Positions 27,674-37,051 of a DNA stretch of 64,000 nucleotides are shown here, piece after piece; position 1 is the first letter of the stretch; every line of letters starts with the position of its first letter. The notes beneath the pieces were generated by a model. That model did not search any database and was not told the origin of the DNA. It saw nothing but the letters and a program-made list of their open reading frames with translations. The DNA is from Alcanivorax sp. (lineage in GTDB: Bacteria; Pseudomonadota; Gammaproteobacteria; Pseudomonadales; Alcanivoracaceae). The stretch lies in NCBI GenBank assembly GCA_017794945.1, contig CP051239.1, forward strand, positions 1,116,001-1,180,000, given 5' to 3'. A program made the position numbers and the translations under genes.

Positions 27674-28744
27674 TCAAGGCGCCGCGCGCAGAGGCAATGC
27701 GCCCTCGCAGGCGGCGCCGGTCGACGCCAGCTTGAGTTCGTGCAAACACAACACGGGGCTGAGCGTCAGGGTACGACGAAACAGCGCCGGCCAGGCGTCT
27801 TCGTTGATCATCGGCCGGGGCAGGCGCGTGCTGCGCACCGCCTGCCATGCCAGATTGTCGGGCCCGCCCTGGGCCTCGGCGATCACGAACTGGAAGGGGT
27901 GGGCGCCGGGCACGCCGAGGCGGATGTCGGTGGCCACCAGCCGCCCGTCCTCCAACCGGTAATCCAGAAAGCCGCCGGTGAACCATTCCAGACGGCGGCC
28001 GTCGTCCAGCTGCTTGGCCGAGGCGACCAGATTGGCGTCCCGCGGAAAGCCTTCAATATGCAGCGGCACATCGCCGTCGAGCAGCCCGGTGACGATTTCC
28101 AGGCGCTCTTCCCGGTGCAGCACCGTGGCGCGCCACAGCAGGGTGGAGAACGGCATCGGCTGCACCATCCGTGGCGCCGTCTGATAGCCGGTACCGGCCA
28201 GCGCCTGCTGCACCCGGTGATCCACCCACTGCTGCGCGGCCAGACTCCAGGCCAGGTAGAGACTCGACAGCACCAACCCCACCGTCAGCGCGCGGATCGC
28301 CGGCGGTCGGATCAGCGCGATCACCACCGCCACCAGCAACGGCAGCGTATAGAGCGGGTCGATGATAAAAATGCTGTGCCAGGCCACCGGCGGCCCCAGC
28401 GGCCAGAGCAGTTGGGTGCCGTAGGTGGTGAAGGCGTCCAGCAACGGGTGCGTGATCAGGATGGCGCCGGTGAAGGTCAGCCAGCGGCGGAACGATACGC
28501 TGCGCTGCCAACGACTGAGTAGCGCCGCCAGCACCACCGCCAGGGGCACCAGCACCAACAGCGAATGGCTGAAACCACGGTGCTGGGAAAAGTTGGCCAC
28601 CGCATCGCCATAGTCGATCAGCACGTCCATGTCCGGCAGAGTGCCGAGCAGCGCGCCGGCGACCACCGCGGCGCGCCCGAACCGGTGCCCCAGCACCGCC
28701 CCGCCCAGGGCGCCCCCCAGGGCCGCCTGCGTTATCGAATCCAT
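27674..28744 (-). CDS. YdjM/DUF457-type inner-membrane metal-dependent hydrolase
   Basis: A 356-residue membrane protein that starts MDSITQAALGGALGGAVLG. It carries the conserved metal ligands of the family: GTLPDMDVLIDY (about 35), HRGFSHSLL (about 56) and THPLLDAFTTYG (about 98), within four or five membrane spans, then a soluble C-terminal domain (about 190-356). The family includes LexA-regulated YdjM, function not established. The ATG at 28744 directly abuts the left 44-bp island repeat, which therefore supplies its leader, including a G-rich ribosome site. Confidence 0.87.
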   Translation of the reverse strand: MDSITQAALGGALGGAVLGHRFGRAAVVAGALLGTLPDMDVLIDYGDAVANFSQHRGFSHSLLVLVPLAVVLAALLSRWQRSVSFRRWLTFTGAILITHPLLDAFTTYGTQLLWPLGPPVAWHSIFIIDPLYTLPLLVAVVIALIRPPAIRALTVGLVLSSLYLAWSLAAQQWVDHRVQQALAGTGYQTAPRMVQPMPFSTLLWRATVLHREERLEIVTGLLDGDVPLHIEGFPRDANLVASAKQLDDGRRLEWFTGGFLDYRLEDGRLVATDIRLGVPGAHPFQFVIAEAQGGPDNLAWQAVRSTRLPRPMINEDAWPALFRRTLTLSPVLCLHELKLASTGAACEGALPLRAAP

Positions 28745-28788
28745 ACTTTCTCGCCCCCGCCGCCGGCATAGCGGCAGCAAATAACATT
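28745..28788. repeat. left direct repeat of the 18.5-kb island
   Basis: 44 bases beginning ACTTTCTCGCCCCCGCCGCC and ending CAAATAACATT; the copy at 47202-47245 differs at two positions. It immediately precedes the YdjM start codon. Likely attachment-site copy. Confidence 0.85.
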
Positions 28789-28884
28789 GAAGCTTCTGAC
28801 TTCTCTGGGAAAGATGATGAGCGAGATATCAGAAGTAACGGTAAACACAACAAGTATCTGTCTAGGAACGACGCCGAGAATGCG

Positions 28885-30249
28885 CTATGCCATCGACTTC
28901 ACAAAGAAGAACTGGGCGGCCAGTCCAATAGTAACCGTGGCTAACAGCGCCGTTAGCGTCACGATATCGATCCAAATACTAGCAGCGTCATGAGGCACCT
29001 CTTCTTGCCTATACATAGGCACGATAATACGCATATATACTGCGAGAGCGAGCACACTGTTGAGAATCGCCACTACAGCCAACCAGGTAAACTGCGCATG
29101 GATAGCAGCGGCAAAGAGCAGGAATTTGCCAACGAAACCAGCGAGTGGCGGAATGCCTACCAGCGAGAGCAGGAAAAGTACCATGGCGACTCCCACCAGT
29201 GGTTGAGCGCGCCCCAGGCCGTTGAAATCGTTTAGCGTACGCCCAACCGCAGCGATAACGGCGAAAGCCCCCAGATTCATAGCGGCGTACGCGGCAGCGA
29301 AAAAAATGATTGATGGCAAAGCAAAAGAACTTTCGCCCAGCGCCACAATACCCAGGAGGAAGTACCCGGACTGGGCAATAGATGAGTAAGCCAGCAGTCG
29401 AACAACATTATCCTGCACCAACGCGGCAAGGTAACCGTAGGTCATACTCAGTACGGCTAGTCCCGCGATAACAGCGGGCCCACCGCTTTCGGAAGGCAGG
29501 TCACGAAACACTTGAGTTAGCGCAAACAACGCGCCCACCTTGGGCACCACAGACAGGAAGGCTGCAACCGATAAGGGCCCACCTTCATAGGCATCCGGCA
29601 CCCAAAAATGAAATGGAACCAGAGATGCTTTATAGCCAAGACCGACAATAACCGCCACCAAACCGAATATGACAGCCAAAGGGATGGCCTCCGTACCCTC
29701 AAGGTCGGCAATCATTGTGGAGCCGGCGGCACCGAACCAGTACGTGAGACCAAAGATCATCACCGCGCCAGCCACCGAACCAAACACAAAGTATTTCATG
29801 GCGGCTTCGGTGGCAGGATCGTCGTCCGGGTAGGCCACCAGAGCAAAGGTCGCCAAACTGGTGAGCAACAGGCCCAGAACCAGAAACATCATATCGCCGG
29901 CGCCGGCTAGAATAAGAGCACCAACGGTAGCTAAACATAATAAACTGTAGACCGTGCCCTCACGCACGGTGCCGCGCACTTCCGCGCTCGCCAGCAGCAA
30001 AGACAGCATCGTCGCCGGCAATAAAATCAGCTTTGCCCAGATGCTGAGCGCGTCTATCCGAAAACTGCCACCGAATACGGTGGTGTCTGTACCCACCAAA
30101 CGTATGGTCAGTCCCGTGGCGACGAACAGGCCCAGCATGGCGAGAGCCAGCGAAGCTCGAGGCCTGCGCAGTATTTCTGCAATCAGCGCGCTGACTGCGG
30201 CTAGCAGCACAGCGATCTCGGGAATTAACAATGCCAGATCACGCCCCAT
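28885..30249 (-). CDS. nuoN: NuoN-like antiporter-type membrane subunit
   Basis: A 454-residue protein with about 14 membrane helices, the last gene of the complex-I-like operon. The proton-channel lysines are kept in YKASLVPFHFWVPDAYEGG (about 207-225), VPKVGAL (about 238) and FVGKFLLF (about 370). In the helix that normally carries a conserved Glu (G-x-E-L-x-S in NuoN) it reads VLGLLLTSLATFAL (about 125), so that acid seems replaced by Leu. The TAATG overlap with nuoM indicates translational coupling. Confidence 0.88.
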   Translation of the reverse strand: MGRDLALLIPEIAVLLAAVSALIAEILRRPRASLALAMLGLFVATGLTIRLVGTDTTVFGGSFRIDALSIWAKLILLPATMLSLLLASAEVRGTVREGTVYSLLCLATVGALILAGAGDMMFLVLGLLLTSLATFALVAYPDDDPATEAAMKYFVFGSVAGAVMIFGLTYWFGAAGSTMIADLEGTEAIPLAVIFGLVAVIVGLGYKASLVPFHFWVPDAYEGGPLSVAAFLSVVPKVGALFALTQVFRDLPSESGGPAVIAGLAVLSMTYGYLAALVQDNVVRLLAYSSIAQSGYFLLGIVALGESSFALPSIIFFAAAYAAMNLGAFAVIAAVGRTLNDFNGLGRAQPLVGVAMVLFLLSLVGIPPLAGFVGKFLLFAAAIHAQFTWLAVVAILNSVLALAVYMRIIVPMYRQEEVPHDAASIWIDIVTLTALLATVTIGLAAQFFFVKSMA

Positions 30250-31718
30250 TATAGCACCAACGCCGAGGTAGTCCGGTGAATGGTGTCCAGCACCCAGGAT
30301 GGTGCCACCCCGGTAGCTACGGTGAGAACCAGTAATGGCGCCAGCGCGAGCACTTCGCGCAAACTCAGGTCGGGCATGCTATGCCAACGTGACTGAGGCT
30401 CGCCAAGAAAGGTTTCGCGAATCGCTTTGAGAAAGGTACCCGCAATGATAGCAAGGCCCAGTATCGACACGACGGCGGCGGGCACACTACCAAGCGTACC
30501 CAGAAATATCTGGAACTCCCCTGGAAAGTGCGCCAGACCAGGCAGGCCCAGCGACGCAAAGGCCGCCAACATAAAGGACCAGCCCAACAGCGGAACCGTT
30601 TTTAGTAGGCCGCCAAATTCGCCCATCTCGCGAGTATGTGCGCGCTCCTGAATCATCCCCACCAGGAAGAACAATGCACCGGTAACCAAACCGTGACTGA
30701 ACATCTGCAGGACGGCGCCATCGAGTGCGGTGGCACGCACTGAAGGGTCCAGAGCCAGTGCAGCCACGGCGACGCCGATGATCACATAGCCCATGTGGTT
30801 AATCGACGTATAGGCCACCAGACGCTTGAGATCGGTCTGCGCCAGAGCGGCGAAGGCGCCATAGAGCGCGCCGATGACACCGAACACCAGGACAACGACG
30901 CCGGCTTCGTGGAACGCCTCGGGAGTCATTTGTAGGGCGAAGCGAACCAGCCCGTAGGTTCCAAATTTCAGCATGATGCCGGCCAGGATGACACTGCCGA
31001 CAGTCGGCGCCTGGACGTGGGCGGCAGGTAACCAAGTGTGCAACGGTACGGCGGGGATCTTGACCGCAAAAGTAACCAGCATGGCGACCAGCGCCCACAT
31101 GGCCGCAGCCCCTTCCAGCGGTGGATTAGCGATCCAGGCGCGCATGTCGAAGCTGGGATCGGGACTGCCGAGGTAAAGCCCCAGGATGGCGAGCAATAAC
31201 GGCAGGCTGCCCAGAAGCGTGTAGATAAAAAACATCAGAGCCGCCCGCTGCCGGTCCTCATGGCCCCAACCGGCAATCATGAAATACATCGACACCAGGG
31301 AGACTTCGAAGAACACATAGAACAGAATTCCGTCGAGGGCGGCAAAGGTGCCGATTGCTGCAGTTTCTAGAAGCAGAACCAAAGCCACGTAGGCGCGCGG
31401 GCGCTCGCGCAGCGACGAAGCATAGATGAATGCCCCCAAAAACAGCATAGCACTCAGCAGCACCAGGGGCAGGCTGATGCCGTCCACACCGACCCGGTAG
31501 GCGGCACCGATAGCCGGAATCCATTCGAGCTCTTCGACTTGGGAAAAGCCCGCGCCGCTCACTCCCTCCAGCCACATGGCCAGCGCCCCGACCAGAGTTA
31601 AACTGGCGGTGCCAATACCAATGCTGTGTACGGTTCGCGCCGTCGGCCCCGGAAGGGCCAGAATCAGGGCGGCACCGGCGAGCGGCAAAAACAGAGTAAG
31701 GGATACAATTGGTAGCAT
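30249..31718 (-). CDS. nuoM: NuoM-like antiporter-type membrane subunit
   Basis: A 489-residue, roughly 14-helix protein of the Mrp-antiporter fold. Key residues of the ion path are all present: Glu in FYVFFEVSLVSMYFM (about 136), Lys in FAVKIPAVPLHTWLP (about 225), Lys in GIMLKFGTYGLVRF (about 255) and Glu in FPGEFQIFLG (about 394). Proton translocation by this subunit is therefore plausible even though the redox module is missing. Gap of 15 bases to nuoL. Confidence 0.9.
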   Translation of the reverse strand: MLPIVSLTLFLPLAGAALILALPGPTARTVHSIGIGTASLTLVGALAMWLEGVSGAGFSQVEELEWIPAIGAAYRVGVDGISLPLVLLSAMLFLGAFIYASSLRERPRAYVALVLLLETAAIGTFAALDGILFYVFFEVSLVSMYFMIAGWGHEDRQRAALMFFIYTLLGSLPLLLAILGLYLGSPDPSFDMRAWIANPPLEGAAAMWALVAMLVTFAVKIPAVPLHTWLPAAHVQAPTVGSVILAGIMLKFGTYGLVRFALQMTPEAFHEAGVVVLVFGVIGALYGAFAALAQTDLKRLVAYTSINHMGYVIIGVAVAALALDPSVRATALDGAVLQMFSHGLVTGALFFLVGMIQERAHTREMGEFGGLLKTVPLLGWSFMLAAFASLGLPGLAHFPGEFQIFLGTLGSVPAAVVSILGLAIIAGTFLKAIRETFLGEPQSRWHSMPDLSLREVLALAPLLVLTVATGVAPSWVLDTIHRTTSALVL

Positions 31719-31733
31719 GAGTATGGCTATCCT

Positions 31734-33644
31734 CTAGAAACTCAACGAGGCTGAAAGCAGTATGATCAGTGTTACGGCGGTAACCACGGCGCTGATAGCC
31801 AGACTGTGGTGAATCCAACCGCTTTGCAGGACGCGGGCGCGGTCTCCCCAGCCTCGTACGCTGGCCACCAGGGCGAAGATCAGGCCGTCGATTCGGCGCT
31901 CATCTCCTACCCGAACCAAGTGCGCCACGGCCAAGCTGGCACGGCCAGTACCCAACACCACCGCATACAAACCTCGTTCCACGCGCCCGCAACCTCGAGC
32001 AATGAAGAAGCCTCCGCGGCCGACACTCAGGACGGTCGCGTATAGGCCACGCTCCAGGCGCTGGCAGCCGTAGGCAATGGCCATGGCTGGTCGGCCGATC
32101 CAGAAGGAGAGCCCTCCGGCGATGACCAGCCCCGATTGTGCCCAGGGGTGGAAAGGGCCAAGCAAGCGAGATGCCGGTACCAGCCAGCCCAGCGCCAGAC
32201 CGGCCGCTGCCGCGAGAAGCCCGAACAGCATGGCGGTAGTGCCATGGTCTCCAGGGCCGGGCAAACCCAACAAGGCTTCAATGGGACCGAAGGTCAGACC
32301 CAGGAAGACGGCTGGGATTACCAGGGCCCATACTCCCAGCCCCATCCAGCGGGCGCCGGCCACCGAACGGTTTTCGTTTTCACCCTCCTCGCGCTCGTGC
32401 CATAGCAGCCGCAGCGCGCGAGCCAAGTAGGCACCGGTCAGCAGTGTGCCCGCCAGTGCCAGGGGAGCGAGCCAGGCGACACTTGGCGCGGACAGTGCGG
32501 CGGCGATCACCGCGTCCTTTGAGAAGAAGCCGCTCAGCGGTGGAGCACCCACTAGGGCCAGCGCTGCCAATGCGAAGCCGAAGAAAGTCCAGGGCCGGAC
32601 GCGCCCTACACCACGCAAGCGCTCCAGAGCCGTGCCGCCGCGCGCATGCTGAAATTCACCGGCTGCTAAAAACAGGCCACTCTTGATGGCGGCATGGGCA
32701 AGCAGATGCAACAACGCCGCCAGCGGCACCCCGGCGCCGACCGCAATCAGCATCAGACCATACTGACTGGCGGTTGAGGCCGCCAGCAGGCGCTTGAGGT
32801 CACGTTCGGCAAGCGCAATCAGACCTGCCGCCACGGTAGTAATACCGCCCACCAGCCCAATAGCGAGCAAAACTTCCGGCGTCAGCAGCGGCGCTACACG
32901 GATCAGTAAAATGGCACCTGCTGCCACCAGTGTCGCCGAGTGCAACAACGCCGACACCGGTGTGGGCCCCGCCATGGCACGCATAAGCCAGTCCTGGAGG
33001 GGGATCTGGGCAGACTTGCCCATGATAGCGAGCAGCAACAAAAGCCCGGCCGCCACGGCGGTGTCTCCGTCGACATTCAGGGTGGCGGCGATCTCGCTGG
33101 TGCCCGCCGCCCCCATGAGGGTGAATATCGCGATGTACAGACCAAGATCGGCACTGCGGGTGTAGAGAAAGGCACGGCTCGCGGCGTTCGCCGCTTCGGG
33201 CCGCTGAAACCAGAAACCGATCAGCAGGTAACTGCACAAGCCAATCAGCTCCCAGGCGGCGAGCACCAGAACCCAGTCGCCGGCCAGAACCAGGGCCTGC
33301 ATGGCGGCAACAAACAAGGACATAACGGCAAAAAAGCGGGGTAGGCCGGACTCCCGCTTCATATAGCCTACCGAATAAATCAACACGCAAGTCGCCACGG
33401 CGGCAACCACTACACTGAGCAACGCGGTTAACGGCTCGGCGGTCAACCGCAAGGGTAGATCCGGCAAGCCTGGCAGCAGCAGGGTTGCGGAGTCACCACT
33501 GGCGACCGCCCCCAAAAGCTTAAGGCTTGCCGCCAAACTAAGTGCGACCCCGACCAGCGCCAAAATAGCCGCTCCCCGGCGCAGCAGCAGAATGGCAGCG
33601 GCCGCAAGCAAAGGGAACACTATGGGCAAGACCAGGTCACTCAT
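31734..33644 (-). CDS. nuoL: NuoL-like antiporter-type membrane subunit
   Basis: A 636-residue protein with the NuoL pattern: WELIGLCSYLLIGFW (about 130-144), GKSAQIPLQDWLMRAMAGPTPVSALLHSAT (about 208-237; channel Lys and His), AHAAIKSGLFLAAGE (about 316) and GFFSKDAVI (about 367). The C-terminus differs from ordinary NuoL: between residues about 518 and 590 a motif (C-x-R-x-E-R-G-L-Y-A-x-V-L-x-x-G-R) occurs twice, followed by the usual RRIDGLIFALV. DabB-type and Mrp proteins were considered but there is no DabA or MrpE/F/G partner. Confidence 0.9.
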   Translation of the reverse strand: MSDLVLPIVFPLLAAAAILLLRRGAAILALVGVALSLAASLKLLGAVASGDSATLLLPGLPDLPLRLTAEPLTALLSVVVAAVATCVLIYSVGYMKRESGLPRFFAVMSLFVAAMQALVLAGDWVLVLAAWELIGLCSYLLIGFWFQRPEAANAASRAFLYTRSADLGLYIAIFTLMGAAGTSEIAATLNVDGDTAVAAGLLLLLAIMGKSAQIPLQDWLMRAMAGPTPVSALLHSATLVAAGAILLIRVAPLLTPEVLLAIGLVGGITTVAAGLIALAERDLKRLLAASTASQYGLMLIAVGAGVPLAALLHLLAHAAIKSGLFLAAGEFQHARGGTALERLRGVGRVRPWTFFGFALAALALVGAPPLSGFFSKDAVIAAALSAPSVAWLAPLALAGTLLTGAYLARALRLLWHEREEGENENRSVAGARWMGLGVWALVIPAVFLGLTFGPIEALLGLPGPGDHGTTAMLFGLLAAAAGLALGWLVPASRLLGPFHPWAQSGLVIAGGLSFWIGRPAMAIAYGCQRLERGLYATVLSVGRGGFFIARGCGRVERGLYAVVLGTGRASLAVAHLVRVGDERRIDGLIFALVASVRGWGDRARVLQSGWIHHSLAISAVVTAVTLIILLSASLSF

Positions 33645-33952
33645 CCCTGCAGGTCTCCGGCCTCTTCCATCTCGACCGAGCCCTTGGCCCGGAAGCGTGC
33701 AATTGCGACGCCGAAACCGACGGCCATCTCCACTGCCATAACCGTCATTACCACCAGCACAAACATCTGTCCGGCGTAGACCTCCGGATGCAGAAAGCGC
33801 CAGAAGGCCACAAGGTTCACCAGCGCGCCCGCCAGAATCAGCTCCACTCCCATCATTATCATGACCAGGTTAGTCTGCGAGAGCGCGCCATAGATACCGA
33901 CACCAAAGAGAATGGCGCCGGTCAGAAGTGCCAGGATCAGTACCGGAGTCAT
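33641..33952 (-). CDS. nuoK: NuoK-like membrane subunit
   Basis: A 103-residue, three-helix protein. The two conserved membrane glutamates of NuoK are present, in MIMMGVELILAGALVNL (about residue 37) and VMAVEMAVGFGVAIARF (about 75). Length is normal (about 100). It overlaps nuoL and nuoJ by 4 bases each (ATGA). The second helix begins SQTNLVMIMMG, slightly richer in Met than usual. Confidence 0.92.
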   Translation of the reverse strand: MTPVLILALLTGAILFGVGIYGALSQTNLVMIMMGVELILAGALVNLVAFWRFLHPEVYAGQMFVLVVMTVMAVEMAVGFGVAIARFRAKGSVEMEEAGDLQG

Positions 33953-34515
33953 TTTGAAGCCTCCTGTTCTTTATCACCGTTTTCCTTGTCGAGCTTTCCT
34001 GTGTCGACGCCGGGCTGGCGCACCGGAATCGCTACTGCCGTAGCCGCGATCATTGCGGTCAGGATGGTGATAGCGGCGGTCTCGAAAATCAGCATAGAGC
34101 GATCCAACATTTCAAAACCGAGCTCCCGCGTTTGCATTGCAGCATCCGGCGCCTCGGCGAATATCGGCCCCCAATCAGAGAACAGCGCTACCGAGATGGC
34201 GGTGGTGGCGGCAATGGCTCCAGCACCAATCGAAAAGCGCTTCTGGTGGCTCATATCCATCCCGCCAAGCCCACCGGGGTCCATCATGAACATCACCATG
34301 AAGATGGCCATGATGCTCATTTCGGTGGCCATCATCATAATCTGCAGCACGCCCAGAAATTCGGCCTGCATGGCCAGAAACATGCAGCCCACGGCGGCCT
34401 GTGAAAACAGCAGCGCCAGCGCAGAACGCACCATAGACGCGGTACGGAACACCGCCACACCGAAACCGATCGCAGCCAGCCCGAATACGCCGACAAAAAA
34501 AGCCTGTGCAACCAT
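33949..34515 (-). CDS. nuoJ: NuoJ-like membrane subunit with Met-rich segment
   Basis: A 188-residue protein with five membrane helices. The third helix, normally Y-x-G-A-I-x-V-L-F-x-F in NuoJ, reads LQIMMMATEMSIMAIFMVMF and is followed by GGLGGMDMSHQ, so about a dozen Met fall within 45 residues; such Met/His clusters bind Cu(I) or Ag(I) in copper proteins. The ATG at 34515 shares its A with the nuoH stop (TAATG). A longer upstream frame to 35088 is antisense-free chance and was not used. Confidence 0.85.
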   Translation of the reverse strand: MVAQAFFVGVFGLAAIGFGVAVFRTASMVRSALALLFSQAAVGCMFLAMQAEFLGVLQIMMMATEMSIMAIFMVMFMMDPGGLGGMDMSHQKRFSIGAGAIAATTAISVALFSDWGPIFAEAPDAAMQTRELGFEMLDRSMLIFETAAITILTAMIAATAVAIPVRQPGVDTGKLDKENGDKEQEASK

Positions 34516-35411
34516 TAGGGCACCACCAGGATGAGCAATCCGACTATCAAAATATTGAGCAGCGCCAGGGGGATTCCAAACTTCCAGCACCAACCCAGCA
34601 GATCCGCCTCGCGAATACGCGGCAAATAGTAGCCAACCAGCAACATCGATACGGCTACCGCCAGAGTCTTGATCAGGCTCCAGGCCCAGGGCGGCAAAAG
34701 CGGCCCCTGCCAGCCACCGAGAAAGAACACCGTAGTCGCGGCAGACAGGGTGATTAGCATCACCAATCGTGCTAGCCGCAACACTGTCAGGCGCACGCCG
34801 GTGTATTCGGCGTCGACCCCGCCGGCTAACTCGCCGGGTGCGGTAGGCAGGTCGAAGGGTGAGCGGAACGCCAACGCCATAGCGGCGATGAAAAACAACA
34901 CAAACCCCAGCGGTTGGTAAACGATGTTCCATAAACCGGCCTGAGACTCGACGATGACGCTGTTCAACAGGGACTCGGCGCGCATGGCGGTCGCCGTAAT
35001 GGGCATGACGATAAGCATGGAGTAGGCGATAAGTTGGCCGAGAAAACGCCAGCCACCTATCATCGCGTAGGCGCCGTTCGGGCCCCAACCAGCCATGATC
35101 AGCGATACCAACACATAGGCAAGCACCGCGTTGAGAAACAAGGCGCCGGTGGCCAGATCAGCAATGACCAGATCCGGCGTCAGCGGAAGTACGGCAGCAC
35201 CGAGCACCGCCACCACCAGCAACAACACTGGTGCGGTCTCGAAAAACAGCCGGTCGGGCTTGCGCGCCAAGATGGACTCGCGGCCCAGGTGCGACAGGCC
35301 CGCAAGCAGCGGGGCGACCGGTCGCAGGCGGCCGGTCGTGAGCCAGGCCTCAATCACAGCCAGTAACCAAGCGCCAACCAACAGTGTGAGCAACACTATG
35401 GCGACAGTCAT
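34515..35411 (-). CDS. nuoH: NuoH-like membrane subunit
   Basis: A 298-residue protein with about eight helices, the quinone-site anchor of complex I. The diagnostic loop [23 protein letters not shown] (about residues 190-212) is recognisable, but the acidic cluster of true NuoH (P-E-A-E-x-E-L) is partly changed to T-A-P-G-E-L. The family's IPLAxxQxRxGPxxVG N-terminal motif is not seen; here the corresponding stretch reads [17 protein letters not shown], so the quinone chamber is probably altered. It overlaps the fusion gene by 4 bases. Confidence 0.88.
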   Translation of the reverse strand: MTVAIVLLTLLVGAWLLAVIEAWLTTGRLRPVAPLLAGLSHLGRESILARKPDRLFFETAPVLLLVVAVLGAAVLPLTPDLVIADLATGALFLNAVLAYVLVSLIMAGWGPNGAYAMIGGWRFLGQLIAYSMLIVMPITATAMRAESLLNSVIVESQAGLWNIVYQPLGFVLFFIAAMALAFRSPFDLPTAPGELAGGVDAEYTGVRLTVLRLARLVMLITLSAATTVFFLGGWQGPLLPPWAWSLIKTLAVAVSMLLVGYYLPRIREADLLGWCWKFGIPLALLNILIVGLLILVVP

Positions 35412-37051
35412 GAGCTCACCTCCCAGGGCGAGAGATCCAGTGACCCGACCGCCACCAAGGCATCACCCAATTCCTGACCTTCGACCAGGTCGGCGGCCAG
35501 GCCGATATGTTGGCGGCAGGCGCCGTCCAGCTCGACCGATACCACCTGCCCTCGCTCCAGGGTCAGCTGCAATGTGGAGCGGCCGCGCGGCGTTTCCACG
35601 GTCGCCTCCCCCGTTCCGGAAGGGCTGTCGATGGCTCGCAGCTTGGGGAGCTCAGGGTCTCCGGCGGCCTCTACGAGATCGAGACTGGTCACGATCTCAA
35701 CATGCCGCTGCCGGAAACGCGCCCAGGCGTCCCCAGCGCCCTCAATGTACAGCTCGAAACCCAGCTCGCAATACATTGCGTCCGCCTGGCGGGCATCTTC
35801 GGTCCGGCCGGAGGCGCGTGCCACCGGGCCTCTTAGATCCTGGGAGCCGTGGGGCAAAGCGCCGATGCCTTTCAAGCGCGCTTTGAGAAGGGGCGTATGC
35901 TCGAGCCGTGCGATGAGCGCCTGCAGCGCCGGCCGCAGGACAACAAGCTGCTCCCCGTCGGCGCGCTGGGTTTCCAATTGCAAAGCCGCCGCACGACGTG
36001 TCAACCAGACAAAGCTGAGCTGGCGGCCCAACTGGGCCAGCCAGCCCAGATGGCTGGCGATGCGCTCTCGCTCAAGAGCGGCCGCCCGGCCCCGCTCGAC
36101 GGCCGGATCTGGCTCCAGACCAGCCGCCTGCTCGATAGCGCGGCAGGCCAAGAGGCGGTAACTTACCGGTGCCAACGGCGTGGCCGCCGCCAGGCGCTCG
36201 ATGAAGGTTTCGACCGCCACCTCTTCAGAGGGGGTGCCCATAGCTACCAGAGATGTCGCTTGGCCCTCGGTCACCCCGTCACCGTCGAGCGTCAAGGTCA
36301 GTCTCAATCCTCCCGGCAAACCGGGAAAGCAGGGGCCGAAGGGCACCTCAAGCCAGTCCATTGCCAAACCGTCAGCGCTGCGAGGCAGGTCTTTGGTAAC
36401 CTCGACCATGGACATGAATCCCGAGCTGCCGTGGTCGTGGTCTCCGTGATCATGATCGCCGTGACCGTGGCCGGAATGGTCGTGCTCCCCAGCATCCGCG
36501 TCGCCGCCGGCTTCGCGCGCCACCAAATCCATGCCGCATTTGGGACAGCTACCTGGTTCGTCCTCCACCACTTCCGGGTGCATGGGGCAGACGTACTCAG
36601 TTTTGGTTTGCAGGATTGATGAGTCAAAATCGTCAGGCGAGGCGGCGAAGGCGTCTTCAGCCAGCAACCGCTGCAGCCGAGTGGCCGCCTCCATCAGTTC
36701 GGTTTGTGAGAGATCCGCGGAAACGTCAGCTTTAGGCAAAGACGAAGGTTCTGACCCACCGAGCACTAGAATAGCTCGCGGCCTAGGCATCTGGGCATAG
36801 AGCACTGCGGTGGCCTCGTCCAACTTCTGAGATAGCTCACCGACAACCAGGAGCACAGTGGCATCGCGCGGCGTGGCGGCGATGCGCATGTCTGCGGCCG
36901 CCAGGTTCAGCCCATGCGCCAGGGCCACTTCCGGCCCAGGGACTACCAGGCAGCTCAAATTGCGCGCCAGAGCCTGCCCAACCCACCTTCGCAGGATAGA
37001 TGGACGCCCTTTGCGTGCGCCTGCAAGTGTCGTTGCGACCTCGGTCATCAT
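35408..37051 (-). CDS. fusion: cluster-less NuoB-like domain, heavy-metal-binding domain, His-rich linker, degenerate NuoD-like domain
   Basis: A 547-residue protein in the place of nuoB-nuoC-nuoD. Residues about 15-130 follow NuoB ([44 protein letters not shown]), but of the four cluster-N2 cysteines only C34 has a counterpart. Residues 152-178 are a heavy-metal-binding domain as in CopA/CusB proteins (YVCPMHPE, then CPKCGMDL). Residues 188-208 alternate His with Asp and Gly. From about 230 to the end it follows Nuo[57 protein letters not shown] and the final [15 protein letters not shown], without the NiFe-hydrogenase-type cysteines. No NuoC domain. The start overlaps nuoA by 4 bases. Confidence 0.88.
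   Translation of the reverse strand: MMTEVATTLAGARKGRPSILRRWVGQALARNLSCLVVPGPEVALAHGLNLAAADMRIAATPRDATVLLVVGELSQKLDEATAVLYAQMPRPRAILVLGGSEPSSLPKADVSADLSQTELMEAATRLQRLLAEDAFAASPDDFDSSILQTKTEYVCPMHPEVVEDEPGSCPKCGMDLVAREAGGDADAGEHDHSGHGHGDHDHGDHDHGSSGFMSMVEVTKDLPRSADGLAMDWLEVPFGPCFPGLPGGLRLTLTLDGDGVTEGQATSLVAMGTPSEEVAVETFIERLAAATPLAPVSYRLLACRAIEQAAGLEPDPAVERGRAAALERERIASHLGWLAQLGRQLSFVWLTRRAAALQLETQRADGEQLVVLRPALQALIARLEHTPLLKARLKGIGALPHGSQDLRGPVARASGRTEDARQADAMYCELGFELYIEGAGDAWARFRQRHVEIVTSLDLVEAAGDPELPKLRAIDSPSGTGEATVETPRGRSTLQLTLERGQVVSVELDGACRQHIGLAADLVEGQELGDALVAVGSLDLSPWEVSS

Noticed and set aside
31734-33952. Mrp antiporter or DabAB bicarbonate system
   Set aside because: No MrpE/F/G-like and no DUF2309 (DabA) gene is present; NuoA, H, J and K types and the B/D fusion point to a complex-I-like arm.
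34516-35088. Upstream extension of the NuoJ frame through nuoH
   Set aside because: The extension is an Arg/His-rich translation in another frame of nuoH; the real start is the ATG at 34515 that overlaps the nuoH stop.
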